Source: Jeongeupia wiesaeckerbachi
GTDB lineage: Bacteria; Pseudomonadota; Gammaproteobacteria; Burkholderiales; Chitinibacteraceae
NCBI RefSeq assembly: GCF_050916355.1
Contig: NZ_CP136946.1
Coordinates: 62,001-126,000, forward strand
Direction of reading: 5' to 3'
DNA: 64,000 nt
Shown: piece after piece, positions 36,836 to 45,688 of the stretch
How positions within the stretch are numbered: the stretch's first letter is position 1
How the letters are laid out: each line of letters starts with the position of its first letter
Notes under the pieces: generated by a model
What the model saw: the letters and a program-made list of their open reading frames with translations, nothing else
Told to the model about the DNA's origin: nothing
Database searches by the model: none
Position numbers and translations under genes: made by a program

Positions 36836-37618
36836 ATGCTCAACGGTAAAGTCGCACTGGTCACCGGTTCAACCAGCGGCATCGGCCTCGGAATTGCCCA
36901 TGCGCTAGCCCGCGAAGGGGCCACCGTGGTCCTCAACGGTCTCGGCAACGCCAGTGATATCGAGGCCACCCGGGCGCAGCTCGCGGCCGATACCGGCGCC
37001 GACATCCGTTTCATCGGCGCCGACCTCAGCAGCGCCGACGCTGTCGCGTCCCTGATCGCGCAGATCGAAACCGATCTGGGCCGGCTGGACATCCTCGTCA
37101 ATAACGCCGGTGTCCAGCACGTTGCTCCGATCGAAGACTTCCCGCCAGAAAAATGGGATCTGATCCTGGCGCTGAACCTCGGCGCCGCCTTCCACACCAT
37201 CCGCCTCGCCGTACCCGGCATGAAGCAGCGTGGCTGGGGCCGAATCATCAATGTCGCGTCGGCGCACGCCCTCGTGGCCTCGCCGTTCAAATCGGCCTAC
37301 GTCGCATCGAAACACGGCCTTCTCGGCCTGACCAAGACCGTCGCGCTCGAACTGGCCGAACACGGCGTCACCGCCAACGCGATTTGCCCCGGTTATGTGA
37401 TGACGCCGCTGGTACAAAAACAGATTCCCGACACGGCCAAAGCGCGCGGCATCAGCGAAGAAGAAGTCATCCGCGATGTGTTGCTCGCATCACAGGCCAC
37501 CAAGCGCTTCGTCGAAGTCGATGAACTCGGCGCGCTCGCGGCCTTCCTGTGCAGCGACGGCGCGGCATCGATCACCGGGACGGCACTGCCGGTCGACGGA
37601 GGCTGGACCGCGCACTAA
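36836..37618 (+). CDS. bdhA: 3-hydroxybutyrate dehydrogenase
   Basis: The 260-residue short-chain dehydrogenase has 'TGSTSGIGLGI' (10-20), 'NNAG' (89-92) and the catalytic Ser142, Tyr155 and Lys159. The segments 'LNGLGNASDIE', 'SAHALVASPFKSAYVASKHG' and 'CPGYVMTPLV' are typical of poly-3-hydroxybutyrate-linked dehydrogenases. It oxidises 3-hydroxybutyrate to acetoacetate. GGAG precedes the ATG. It forms an operon with the patatin gene 31 bases downstream. Confidence 0.94.
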   Translation: MLNGKVALVTGSTSGIGLGIAHALAREGATVVLNGLGNASDIEATRAQLAADTGADIRFIGADLSSADAVASLIAQIETDLGRLDILVNNAGVQHVAPIEDFPPEKWDLILALNLGAAFHTIRLAVPGMKQRGWGRIINVASAHALVASPFKSAYVASKHGLLGLTKTVALELAEHGVTANAICPGYVMTPLVQKQIPDTAKARGISEEEVIRDVLLASQATKRFVEVDELGALAAFLCSDGAASITGTALPVDGGWTAH

Positions 37619-37649
37619 TTCAGCGTATCACCAGGGAGAAACCACAATA

Positions 37650-38750
37650 ATGAGCAAACGACGCATCGCCATCGCCTGCCAGGGCGGTGGTAGCCAGACC
37701 GCGTTTACCGCCGGCGCACTGAAAGCGCTGTACGACGGCGGCTTCGACGACCACTTCAGGCTCACCAGCATCAGCGGCACCTCCGGCGGCGCACTCTGCG
37801 CCACGCTGGTCTGGTACGCATTGCTCAAGGGCGACGAGAACGTGCCGCAGCGCCTGATGGACTTCTGGGCCGACAACACCGCCCAGACGCAGGCGGAAGA
37901 GCACTTCAACCACTATGTCACCGAATCGCTGCGCGCAACCAACAAGGGCCACTTGCCGCAGTTCGCCTTCAGCCCGTACTCGCCGCTGATCAGGACGATG
38001 CTGAGCCTGACGACATCGCAGTTGCGGCCGCATTTCACCGATCTGCCTACGTTGCTGAGCAAGCACATCGACTTCGACGAACTCGCCGCGACCGGGCCAC
38101 GTCCGGACCTGCCGGCGCTGCTGCTCGGCGCGGCCGAGATCCTTTCCGGCCAGTTGGTGAAGTTCAACTCGCGCGAACAGGCGATCTGCATCGAACACCT
38201 GCTGTCGTCGTGCGCCGTGCCGAACATTTTTCCGGCGGTCGAATTCGAAGGCGGCGCGTACTGGGACGGGCTGTTCTCGGACAACCCGCCGGTCGACGAA
38301 CTCGCCAAGGCCGCCTTTGTCGGCGCCGACAACCTGCCCGAGGAAATCTGGGTCATCAAGATCAACCCAACGGGCTGCAAGCAGGTACCGCAGGCGCCCG
38401 AGCAGATCGCCGATCGGCGCAACGAGATGATCGGCAATATGTCGCTGTTCCATCAGTTGACCCACGTCGGCTTCCTCAACGACCTGTTGCTGCGCGGTGC
38501 GTTCAACACCGACTTCCTCGGCCAGTTCCACATCACCGAGCCGATCCTGATTCCGCGCTGCTTTGACGACGAACCGGCCCAGCCCTACCACATCCCGTTC
38601 ATCGAAATGTCGCAGCCGCTACAGGAGGCGCTGGACTACGAAACCAAGATCGATCGCAGCCCGGAAAACCTCGGCCGACTGATCCGAGACGGCGAAGCCC
38701 AGGCAAAGCAGTTCCTCCGCGAACGGATCGCTGCGCTGAAAACGGGCTGA
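37650..38750 (+). CDS. Patatin-like phospholipase/esterase
   Basis: This 366-residue patatin has the oxyanion loop 'CQGGGSQTAFTAG' (10-22), the nucleophile Ser45 in 'ISGTSGGAL' and a 'YWDG' aspartate segment near residue 210. Relatives are often encoded beside 3-hydroxybutyrate dehydrogenase, as here, which suggests a role in lipid or polyhydroxybutyrate turnover. The frame runs back into bdhA, but AGGGAG before the ATG at 37650 sets the start. Confidence 0.9.
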   Translation: MSKRRIAIACQGGGSQTAFTAGALKALYDGGFDDHFRLTSISGTSGGALCATLVWYALLKGDENVPQRLMDFWADNTAQTQAEEHFNHYVTESLRATNKGHLPQFAFSPYSPLIRTMLSLTTSQLRPHFTDLPTLLSKHIDFDELAATGPRPDLPALLLGAAEILSGQLVKFNSREQAICIEHLLSSCAVPNIFPAVEFEGGAYWDGLFSDNPPVDELAKAAFVGADNLPEEIWVIKINPTGCKQVPQAPEQIADRRNEMIGNMSLFHQLTHVGFLNDLLLRGAFNTDFLGQFHITEPILIPRCFDDEPAQPYHIPFIEMSQPLQEALDYETKIDRSPENLGRLIRDGEAQAKQFLRERIAALKTG

Positions 38751-38851
38751 AACCGGCGGGGGATGACGGCTGCACAACAGCTTCGTCCCCCGTACACGCG
38801 AGCCTGATGGGCGCTGCTAGACTCGGGCTCTCGCACCCGCTTGGAATGGCC

Positions 38852-39976
38852 ATGCACCTGCTCTGCCCGCTGGACACCGTTCAGTCCGACATCATCACAC
38901 CGGCGCTCGACCGCGTGTTCGGCATCCGTCACATGACGATCGCTGCACACCGCCACCGGCTCGATGCCGCGGCGGCCGTGGCCGAAACCGCGGCGGCGGC
39001 GCAGATCGGTTGCGACATCATCGAACTGTCCAGCGAAGACTCTCCCAGCCTGCTGCGCGGCGCGCTGGCGCAGATCATCAACGACGCCGGGATGCCGACG
39101 CTGATCAATCTGAGCGGCGCTAGCCCCATTCTCGCCGCGCTGGCACAGGAAGTTGCATTACTGCGTCAGGTACCCAGCTTCGTCATCCATCCCGAGCGCG
39201 ATACGCTGGTCTGGCTCAATCACCTGCCCAACGTCACGCCGGAGCAGGGCTACAACATCGCCGACCGGCTGACGCTCGATGGCTACTTCGGCCTGTTCGG
39301 TTGCGAAATCATCGAAGCCTCCGTCGATCTGAAGCATCGCAATCCGCAACTGGAAAAACTCGCCCGCCATATGGCGTGGTTTGCCAGCCGCGATTCGCGC
39401 CAGCTCTACTCGCTGATGCAGCACGTCATCCGCGCCGACGAGAATGGCCTGACGGCGCCGTTGCCACGCGAACTGCAACCCTATCTGATGCCGATCGAAC
39501 AGGCCGGGCTGGTCACGCTGCTGCACGGTGGCGAACTGAAACTGCACGACGCGCAGGCGCTGCGCTATCTCAACGGTGGCTGGCTCGAATACTGGCTGTT
39601 TGCCGAGGCGGCCAGCCTGATCGGCCAATGCCCGATCCACGACCTTGCGTGTGGCGTACAGATCATCACTCAGGACGGCGTCAAGAACGAGTACGACTTG
39701 GCCCTGCTGTGCAACAACCAGCTCTATCTGGTCGAGTGCAAGACCCAGCAACCCGAAAACCGCCAGACCGGCCTCGGCGTTGGCAACAATGTCCTGTTCA
39801 AACTCGACAGCGTCTCGCACCTTTCCGAACTCGATGCACGCGCTATGCTGGTCAGCGTCAGCCGGCCGACCGAGCACGAAGTACATCGTGCCGACGAGCA
39901 GGACATCGAAATCGTCTGCGGCCATGATCTGGTCAATTTGCGCGAGCGGCTGCGGGACTGGCTCAAGGCAAGCTGA
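38852..39976 (+). CDS. Stand-alone Card1/DUF1887-type CARF nuclease
   Basis: The 374-residue protein has a Rossmann-like N-terminal half and a C-terminal PD-(D/E)xK nuclease: Glu246 in 'GGWLEYW', Asp282 in 'NEYDLALL', and Glu295/Lys297 in 'LVECKT'. This is the DUF1887 family to which Card1/Can2 (type III CRISPR, activated by cyclic oligoadenylate) and the lone Vibrio protein VC1899 belong. The usual ligand motif 'GGTK' is 'SGASP' here (88-92), so the sensor may bind another ligand or none, while the nuclease looks intact. No CRISPR array or cas gene is in the window. The start at 38852 is chosen for GGA six bases upstream. Confidence 0.82.
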   Translation: MHLLCPLDTVQSDIITPALDRVFGIRHMTIAAHRHRLDAAAAVAETAAAAQIGCDIIELSSEDSPSLLRGALAQIINDAGMPTLINLSGASPILAALAQEVALLRQVPSFVIHPERDTLVWLNHLPNVTPEQGYNIADRLTLDGYFGLFGCEIIEASVDLKHRNPQLEKLARHMAWFASRDSRQLYSLMQHVIRADENGLTAPLPRELQPYLMPIEQAGLVTLLHGGELKLHDAQALRYLNGGWLEYWLFAEAASLIGQCPIHDLACGVQIITQDGVKNEYDLALLCNNQLYLVECKTQQPENRQTGLGVGNNVLFKLDSVSHLSELDARAMLVSVSRPTEHEVHRADEQDIEIVCGHDLVNLRERLRDWLKAS

Positions 39977-40041
39977 GCCCGGCTGGCGCATAATGGCGGC
40001 TCGCCGGCTTGCCGGCAGCCCGTCATCGATTTGGACCATCC

Positions 40042-40398
40042 ATGAGCAATAACGACATTCAACGCCACAACCCGACCTCGCTGTGGTCGGACGCCGTGGT
40101 CTTCAACCGCATCGCCTGCTTCGTCGAAGTCCCGGAAAGCGGCAACACCTTTGCCGAGCAGACCCGCGCCCTGCTGGCCCAGGCCGACCGGACGCTGGCC
40201 GCCATCAACTCGGACAAGAGCCGCCTGATGATGGTGACGATCTATCTGCCCGACCTTGCCAACCGCAAGGCATTGAATGAAATCTGGGCCGAGTGGCTGC
40301 CAGAAGGCTGTGCGCCGTCCCGTGCCTGCGTAAGGGCGGAGCTGGCATCGGCGGAGCTGCAGATCGAAATCGCCTTCACCGCGGCAACGCGGAGCTAA
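40042..40398 (+). CDS. RidA (YjgF/YER057c/UK114) family protein
   Basis: The 118-residue protein fits the RidA fold: 'FAEQTRALLAQADRTLAAINSDKSRLMMVTIYLPD' and the C-terminal 'PSRACVRAELASAELQIEIAF', which keeps the conserved Arg of the active pocket. RidA proteins hydrolyse reactive enamine/imine intermediates from PLP enzymes. It lies 65 bases after the nuclease gene. Whether it is the housekeeping RidA or a paralogue subgroup is unclear. Confidence 0.88.
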   Translation: MSNNDIQRHNPTSLWSDAVVFNRIACFVEVPESGNTFAEQTRALLAQADRTLAAINSDKSRLMMVTIYLPDLANRKALNEIWAEWLPEGCAPSRACVRAELASAELQIEIAFTAATRS

Positions 40399-40576
40399 AC
40401 CCCATCCCTTAGGCGAGCGGGCCGAAGCGGTTCGTTGCCGCCCGAAACACGGGGGCCGGAATCAACATGAAATCCATGAGGATGACTCGATACCCCTGAC
40501 GGGGCCCGGGTACCGTCGCCGAATGGCGATGCGTTCGAACCCTGCGGGGCCGCCTCACCATCGACAGGCATGAAAA

Positions 40577-40604
40577 AACGGCCTGACATCACTGTCAGGC
40601 CGTT
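40577..40604 (-). terminator. Terminator of the tRNA cluster
   Basis: A 12-bp perfect stem (40577-40588 with 40593-40604) is followed by a T run on the reverse strand, ten bases after the tRNA-Glu CCA end. Confidence 0.92.
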
Positions 40605-40614
40605 CTCTGAATGC

Positions 40615-40690
40615 TGGCGTCCCCACGGGGATTCGAACCCCGGTAGTCACCGTGAAAGGGTGGTGTCCTAGGCCTCTAGACGATGGGGAC
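40615..40690 (-). tRNA. tRNA-Glu (anticodon TTC)
   Basis: A 76-base cloverleaf with acceptor arms GTCCCCA/TGGGGAC, anticodon loop CTTTCAC, the GGTTCGAATCC T-arm and encoded CCA. The sequence closely follows bacterial tRNA-Glu. Confidence 0.96.
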
Positions 40691-40702
40691 TGAAGCAGGT
40701 AA

Positions 40703-40779
40703 TGGTGCACCCGGAGCGATTCGAACGCCCGACCCTCTGGTTCGTAGCCAGATACTCTATCCAACTGAGCTACGGGTGC
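40703..40779 (-). tRNA. tRNA-Arg (anticodon ACG)
   Basis: A 77-base cloverleaf with acceptor arms GCACCCG/CGGGTGC, anticodon loop CTACGAA and encoded CCA. The ACG anticodon is normally edited to ICG. Confidence 0.96.
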
Positions 40780-40820
40780 ACTGTTACTTTCTGCTGTTAC
40801 TACGGTACTGCGAGGTCCGC

Positions 40821-40914
40821 TGGCGGAGACGGAGGGATTCGAACCCTCGATAGAGGTTTTGGCCCCTATGCTCCCTTAGCAGGGGAGTGATTTCAGCCAC
40901 TCATCCACGTCTCC
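40821..40914 (-). tRNA. tRNA-Ser (anticodon GCT)
   Basis: A 94-base class II tRNA with acceptor arms GGAGACG/CGTCTCC, anticodon loop CTGCTAA, a long variable arm and encoded CCA. It lies 68 bases after the lysC stop on the same strand. Confidence 0.95.
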
Positions 40915-40982
40915 GTCAAGGGAGGCTGGATATTACCTTCGGGCCCAAATCCCGTCAACCACCTTGGCGGATTTTCTTGAAA

Positions 40983-42206
40983 TCAGCCTTTGTCGAGGCC
41001 GAAAGCCTTGTGCAGCACGCGCACGGCGAGCTCGAGATACTTCTCGTCGACGATAACCGAGATCTTGATTTCCGACGTCGAGATCATCTGGATGTTGATG
41101 CCCTCTTCGGCCAGCGTGCGGAACATCGTCGCAGCAACGCCGACGTGCGAGCGCATGCCGACACCGACGATCGAGATCTTGCAGATCTTGTCGTCGCCAT
41201 CGATCTGCGCCGCGCCGATGTGCGCCTGCACACCTTCGAGCACCTTGATCGTGCGAGCCAGATCCGGCTTCGGCACGGTAAAGCTGAAGTCGGTGGTGCC
41301 ATCCTTGCCGACGTTCTGGATGATCATGTCGACGTCGATATTGGCATCCGACACCGGGCCGAGAATCTGGTAGGCGATACCCGGCTTGTCGGGCACGCCG
41401 GTCACGTTGATGCGGGCTTCGTCACGGTTGAAGGCAATGCCGGAGACGACGGGCTTTTCCATGTTCGGGTCTTCCTCGAAGGTAATCAGCGTGCCCTCGC
41501 CCTCTTCCTGGAACGAGGACAGCACGCGCAGTTTGACGTTGTATTTGCCGGCGAATTCCACCGAGCGGATTTGCAGCACCTTGGAGCCGAGGCTGGCCAT
41601 CTCGAGCATTTCCTCGAAGGTGATGGTCTTGAGCTTCTTGGCTTCCGGCACGACGCGCGGGTCGGTGGTGTAGACGCCGTCGACGTCGGTGTAGATCTGG
41701 CACTCGTCGGCTTTCAGCGCGGCCGCCAGGGCGACGCCCGAGGTATCCGAACCACCGCGACCCAGCGTGGTGATATTGCCTTCCGGATCGACGCCCTGGA
41801 AACCGGCGACGATGACGACACGGCCGGCGTTCAGATCGGCACGCATTGCGTCGTCGTCGATCGACTGGATCCGGGCCTTGGTATGGGTCGAATCGGTGAG
41901 GATCTTGACCTGGCCACCGGTGTACGACTTGGCATCGACGCCGGCTTCTTTCAGCGCCATCGCCAGCAGGCCGATGGTGACCTGTTCACCGGTCGAAACG
42001 ATCACGTCGAGCTCTCGCGGATCCGGATTCGTCTGGATTTCCTTGGCCAGCGCAATCAGCCGGTTGGTTTCACCGCTCATTGCGGAAACGACGACGACGA
42101 TGTCGTGGCCCTGGGCCTTGAACTTGGCGACGCGCCGCGCGACATTCTTGATGCGCTCGGGCGTGCCAACCGAGGTGCCGCCGTACTTCTGGACGATCAA
42201 TGCCAT
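40983..42206 (-). CDS. lysC: Aspartate kinase
   Basis: The 407-residue enzyme starts 'MALIVQKYGGTSVG', with 'SAMSGETNRL', 'STGEQV' and 'GRGGSDTSGVALAAAL' of the kinase domain and two C-terminal ACT domains. It phosphorylates aspartate, the first step to lysine, diaminopimelate, threonine and methionine. The frame is open further upstream, but AGG before the ATG at 42204-42206 and the conserved start decide the choice. ACT domains imply feedback control by end products. Confidence 0.95.
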   Translation of the reverse strand: MALIVQKYGGTSVGTPERIKNVARRVAKFKAQGHDIVVVVSAMSGETNRLIALAKEIQTNPDPRELDVIVSTGEQVTIGLLAMALKEAGVDAKSYTGGQVKILTDSTHTKARIQSIDDDAMRADLNAGRVVIVAGFQGVDPEGNITTLGRGGSDTSGVALAAALKADECQIYTDVDGVYTTDPRVVPEAKKLKTITFEEMLEMASLGSKVLQIRSVEFAGKYNVKLRVLSSFQEEGEGTLITFEEDPNMEKPVVSGIAFNRDEARINVTGVPDKPGIAYQILGPVSDANIDVDMIIQNVGKDGTTDFSFTVPKPDLARTIKVLEGVQAHIGAAQIDGDDKICKISIVGVGMRSHVGVAATMFRTLAEEGINIQMISTSEIKISVIVDEKYLELAVRVLHKAFGLDKG

Positions 42207-42354
42207 GATGCAACCTGCAGGTTGAATGAAATGAGAAATCTGGCCCGATCGCGCGGCACCGTCAGCAAAGCACAACGGATTCGCGCGGAAAAAGTGCCAA
42301 AGCGAAAGATTGTAATGAAAGCCGTGCGCGTTTACGAGACCGATCAACAGGCCG

Positions 42355-43425
42355 TTACAGCGTTTTGACCTGCACCCGCGGCGCGATGGCGCACATCAAC
42401 TCGTAGCCGATCGTGCCGGCCGCCGCGGCGACCTCGTCGATCGGCAGACCCTTGCCCCACAACTCGACCGGCGTACCGATCTGCGCTTGCGGCACGTCGC
42501 TCAGATCGACCGCAAGCATGTCCATCGACACGCGCCCGAGCAAACGAGTCCGCACACCGCCCACCAGAATCGGCGTGCCGGTCGGCGCATGGCGTGGATA
42601 GCCGTCGGCGTAGCCGCAAGCAACGATGCCGATACGCATCGGTTCGGGCGCGGTAAACGCAGCGGCATAGCCGACTGCATCGCCAGCCTGCAGCATTTGT
42701 ACGCCGATGATTTCGCTCTGCAAACTCATCGCCGCAATCAGCCCCAGCGATGCCGCACTACGGTGTGCAAACGGCGTGGCGCCGTAGAGCGCGACGCCGG
42801 GGCGGACCCAGTCGCGGTGCACGTCGGGAAAATCAAAGGTCGCGGCCGAGTTGGCGAGCGTCATCGGCAGGTCGAGTCCGGCGACCGCCGCATCGAAACG
42901 GGCCAGCTGCATTGCAATGCCGCGATCGGGATCGTCGGCGGTCGCAAAGTGGGTCATCAAGGTGATGCTGGCGACATTGGCACAAGCCTGGAGCCGCGCG
43001 ACCACCGCAGCGGCGGTATCGGCCACGAAGCCGAGCCGGTTCATGCCGGTGTTGAGCTTGACGTAGACATCCAGCGGCTTTGGCAGCACCAGCGTTTCCA
43101 GCCAGGCCAATGCACGCTCTTCGTGCACGGCAACGGTCAGCGCGTGGTGCGATGCCAGCCGCATTTCATCGGCGCTGAACACGCCTTCGAGCAGCAGGAT
43201 CGGTTGCGTGACGCCCGCCTCGCGCAAGCCGATGGCCCAGTCGACTTCGAGCAGCGCAAAGCCGTCGGCTTCGGGCAAGGCAGCGACGACACGCGCCAGA
43301 CCATGGCCGTAGCCATCGGCCTTGGTCACCGCATAGACCTTCGCCTTCGGTGCCAGCGCCTTCATCCGGCGGTAGTTGTGGGCAATGGCGGCTGGATCGA
43401 TCAGGACCTGAATGGGGCGGGACAT
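42355..43425 (-). CDS. alr: Alanine racemase
   Basis: This 356-residue PLP enzyme has its cofactor Lys35 in 'YAVTKADGYGHG' and the second-base Tyr segment 'GYADGYPR', plus 'GRVSMDML'. It makes D-alanine for peptidoglycan. It sits between dedA and lysC on the same strand, 31 bases after dedA, so it may be co-transcribed with dedA. No good ribosome site is seen before the ATG at 43423-43425. Confidence 0.94.
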   Translation of the reverse strand: MSRPIQVLIDPAAIAHNYRRMKALAPKAKVYAVTKADGYGHGLARVVAALPEADGFALLEVDWAIGLREAGVTQPILLLEGVFSADEMRLASHHALTVAVHEERALAWLETLVLPKPLDVYVKLNTGMNRLGFVADTAAAVVARLQACANVASITLMTHFATADDPDRGIAMQLARFDAAVAGLDLPMTLANSAATFDFPDVHRDWVRPGVALYGATPFAHRSAASLGLIAAMSLQSEIIGVQMLQAGDAVGYAAAFTAPEPMRIGIVACGYADGYPRHAPTGTPILVGGVRTRLLGRVSMDMLAVDLSDVPQAQIGTPVELWGKGLPIDEVAAAAGTIGYELMCAIAPRVQVKTL

Positions 43426-43456
43426 GGCGAACGGTCGGACGTATTGTAAGAGAGGG

Positions 43457-44086
43457 TCAGTCTTGCGTTGCCTGCGTCGATCGGTTGCAGCGGCGATGCC
43501 GCCAATACCAGACACCAACGATAACGGCGATCAACGCGATGAGAATCAGGATGCCGGTCTGCCCGCGCTTGATCCACAGCAACAGCCATTCGTGATTGTA
43601 GGCGCCGTAGTAACCGAGGTAGACCCAGATCGGGACGCTGATCAGCGCGGCCAAGCCGTCGAGCAACAGGAAACGCCAGTACGAAATACAGTGGCTCATG
43701 CCTGCAGTGAGGAAAATCGGCGAGCGCAGTCCTGGCAGGAAGCGGGCGACAAACAGCACGCGGTTGCCATAGCGGGAGAATTTGTCCTGAACGGCGGCAT
43801 AACGTTCGGGCGTCATGATCCGGGCGACCCAGCGCCAGCGGAGCACATGCGCGCCGTAATAGCGGCCGAGCAGAAACATGACCGAATCGCCGACGAGCAC
43901 GCCGGCCATACCGACAAAGAACATCGTATGCACATTGGCATACCCGAGGCCGGCGATGATGCCGCCAGCCACCAGCGTGATGTCTTCCGGAATCGGCACG
44001 CCGAAGCCACAGGCAAGCAGTACGAGAAACACGGCTAGATAGCCGTAGTCGGTGAAAACGCTCACCAGCAATGACAATGAATCCAT
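43457..44086 (-). CDS. DedA family membrane protein
   Basis: The 209-residue protein has about five hydrophobic spans and the DedA/VTT signature: 'GFGVPIPEDITLVAGGIIAG', 'GDSVMFLLGRYYG' and 'FVARFLPGLRSPIFLTAG' with its conserved Arg. DedA proteins are thought to move undecaprenyl phosphate or phospholipids across the inner membrane. Next to alr and opposite lplT, it fits an envelope role. Confidence 0.92.
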   Translation of the reverse strand: MDSLSLLVSVFTDYGYLAVFLVLLACGFGVPIPEDITLVAGGIIAGLGYANVHTMFFVGMAGVLVGDSVMFLLGRYYGAHVLRWRWVARIMTPERYAAVQDKFSRYGNRVLFVARFLPGLRSPIFLTAGMSHCISYWRFLLLDGLAALISVPIWVYLGYYGAYNHEWLLLWIKRGQTGILILIALIAVIVGVWYWRHRRCNRSTQATQD

Positions 44087-44260
44087 ATCGGCGCGCGGGA
44101 GCGGGAGCAGAAACGGTCCCCATCTTAGCACGCAGCCACGTCAGACCGGCGCATTGTCTCCGGCATATTGCCGTCACCGGCCTCGCGGACCGGAACACGA
44201 CGGCCGACGGGGCAAACGTGTTATAACCCCCGACGTCTCCGCACCGGCACCGATCACAGA

Positions 44261-45553
44261 ATGGACCGTGGATTTTTCCTGATTCTGGGCGCGCAGTTCC
44301 TGTCCGCACTCGCCGACAACGCCCTGTTCATCGCTGCGCTGGCCTTGCTCAAACAGCAGCTGGCCCCCGAATGGCATCTATCGATGCTGCTCTGGTGCTT
44401 TACCGTTTCCTACGTCGTTCTGGCGCCATTTGCCGGTTCGTTCGCGGATTCGATGCACAAGGGCAAGGCGATGATGATCTGCAACGGCATCAAGCTCGCC
44501 GGCTGCGTCGGCATGCTGGTCGGCGCACCGCCGATTCTCGCCTACGCCGTCGTCGGCTTCGGCGCCGCGGCGTACAGCCCGGCCAAGTACGGCCTGATTA
44601 CCGAATACCTGCCACACGAGAAACTGGTCGAGGCCAACGGCTGGCTTGAAGGCGCGACCGTCGCGGCGATCATCTTCGGCACCGTGCTGGGCGGCTTCCT
44701 GACCGGCGGCCAGGCCGCCGCGCTGCTGCACCAGCTCAATCTGCCTTGGCCTGCGACCACGGCCGAACTCGCCATCGTGGTCATCGTGGCGATTTATCTC
44801 GCTGCAGCATGGCTGAATCTCTACATCCCCAAGCTCAACGTCCAGCTCAAACCATTGATTCACGGCCCGGTACAGATGACCAAGGACTTCATCGTCTGTG
44901 CCCGCCGGCTCTGGCTCGACCCGCAAGGCCAGCTGTCGCTGGCGGTGACGACCTTGTTCTGGGGCGCCGGTGCGACGATGCGGCTCGTCGTCCTCAACTG
45001 GGCGGTGATCTGGCTGGCGTACAGCATGGAAAAAGCGACGATGCTGATCGCCGTGGTCGCCTTCGGCACGGCTTTCGGCGCGGTCATCGCCGGTCGCTTC
45101 GTGCCGCTCAAGCGCGCGTTTTCGGTGCTGCCGGCCGGTATTGCAATGGGCATGCTGGTGATGAGCATGCTGCTGATTTACGACGGCACCGTTGCCGCGA
45201 CGCTGATGTTCATCGTCGGTGCGTTGTCGGGTTTCTTCGTCGTCCCGCTGAACGCCATCCTGCAGCATCGCGGCTACCTGCTGATGGGCGCGGGTCATTC
45301 GATCGCGGTGCAGAATTTCAACGAGAACCTCGGCATTCTCGTCATGGTCGGCCTGCACGCCATGCTGGTGAAGTATCTGAGCACGCCATTGCCGGCAGAT
45401 GCCTCCGCGCTGCTGATCAGGCAGTTCGGCAGCGGCGGTCTGCCGCCGATGCACACCATCGTGCTCGGCTTCGGTCTGTTCGTCTCGGTGATGATGGTAT
45501 TGATCACCGTGCGCCATCGGCGCGGCATGCGCGCCGGCGTCATGCACGACTGA
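44261..45553 (+). CDS. lplT: Lysophospholipid transporter LplT
   Basis: The 430-residue MFS protein has about 12 spans and starts 'FFLILGAQFLSALADNALFIAALALL', the LplT pattern. 'GFGAAAYSPAKYGLITEYLPHEKLVEANGWLEG' is also typical of this family. It flips lysophospholipids inward for re-acylation. No aas acyltransferase gene follows, unlike in enterics. The start at 44261 is chosen by homology; the ribosome site is weak. Confidence 0.92.
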   Translation: MDRGFFLILGAQFLSALADNALFIAALALLKQQLAPEWHLSMLLWCFTVSYVVLAPFAGSFADSMHKGKAMMICNGIKLAGCVGMLVGAPPILAYAVVGFGAAAYSPAKYGLITEYLPHEKLVEANGWLEGATVAAIIFGTVLGGFLTGGQAAALLHQLNLPWPATTAELAIVVIVAIYLAAAWLNLYIPKLNVQLKPLIHGPVQMTKDFIVCARRLWLDPQGQLSLAVTTLFWGAGATMRLVVLNWAVIWLAYSMEKATMLIAVVAFGTAFGAVIAGRFVPLKRAFSVLPAGIAMGMLVMSMLLIYDGTVAATLMFIVGALSGFFVVPLNAILQHRGYLLMGAGHSIAVQNFNENLGILVMVGLHAMLVKYLSTPLPADASALLIRQFGSGGLPPMHTIVLGFGLFVSVMMVLITVRHRRGMRAGVMHD

Positions 45554-45630
45554 TCAAATCGGACTCGGCGCCGGGCTTCATCTGGCGCTCAAGCCATCGC
45601 TTCCGCTCGAAGCCAAGGCGCCTCGACGGC

Positions 45631-45664
45631 GCCCGGGCATCGCACGACAAAGCGATGCCCGGGC
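45631..45664. terminator. Hairpin between convergent lplT and tannase-family genes
   Basis: A 13-bp perfect GC-rich stem (45631-45643 with 45652-45664) with an eight-base loop lies between two convergent stop codons. T tracts are missing, so it may be a Rho-assisted or stabilising end. Confidence 0.6.
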
Positions 45665-45688
45665 ACCAGCGTCAGAAAACGTCGCCAA

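Noticed and set aside
40398..40615. Search for an integrase or attachment site beside the tRNA genes
   Set aside because: No integrase gene and no repeated tRNA 3' end were seen; the tRNA cluster looks undisturbed.
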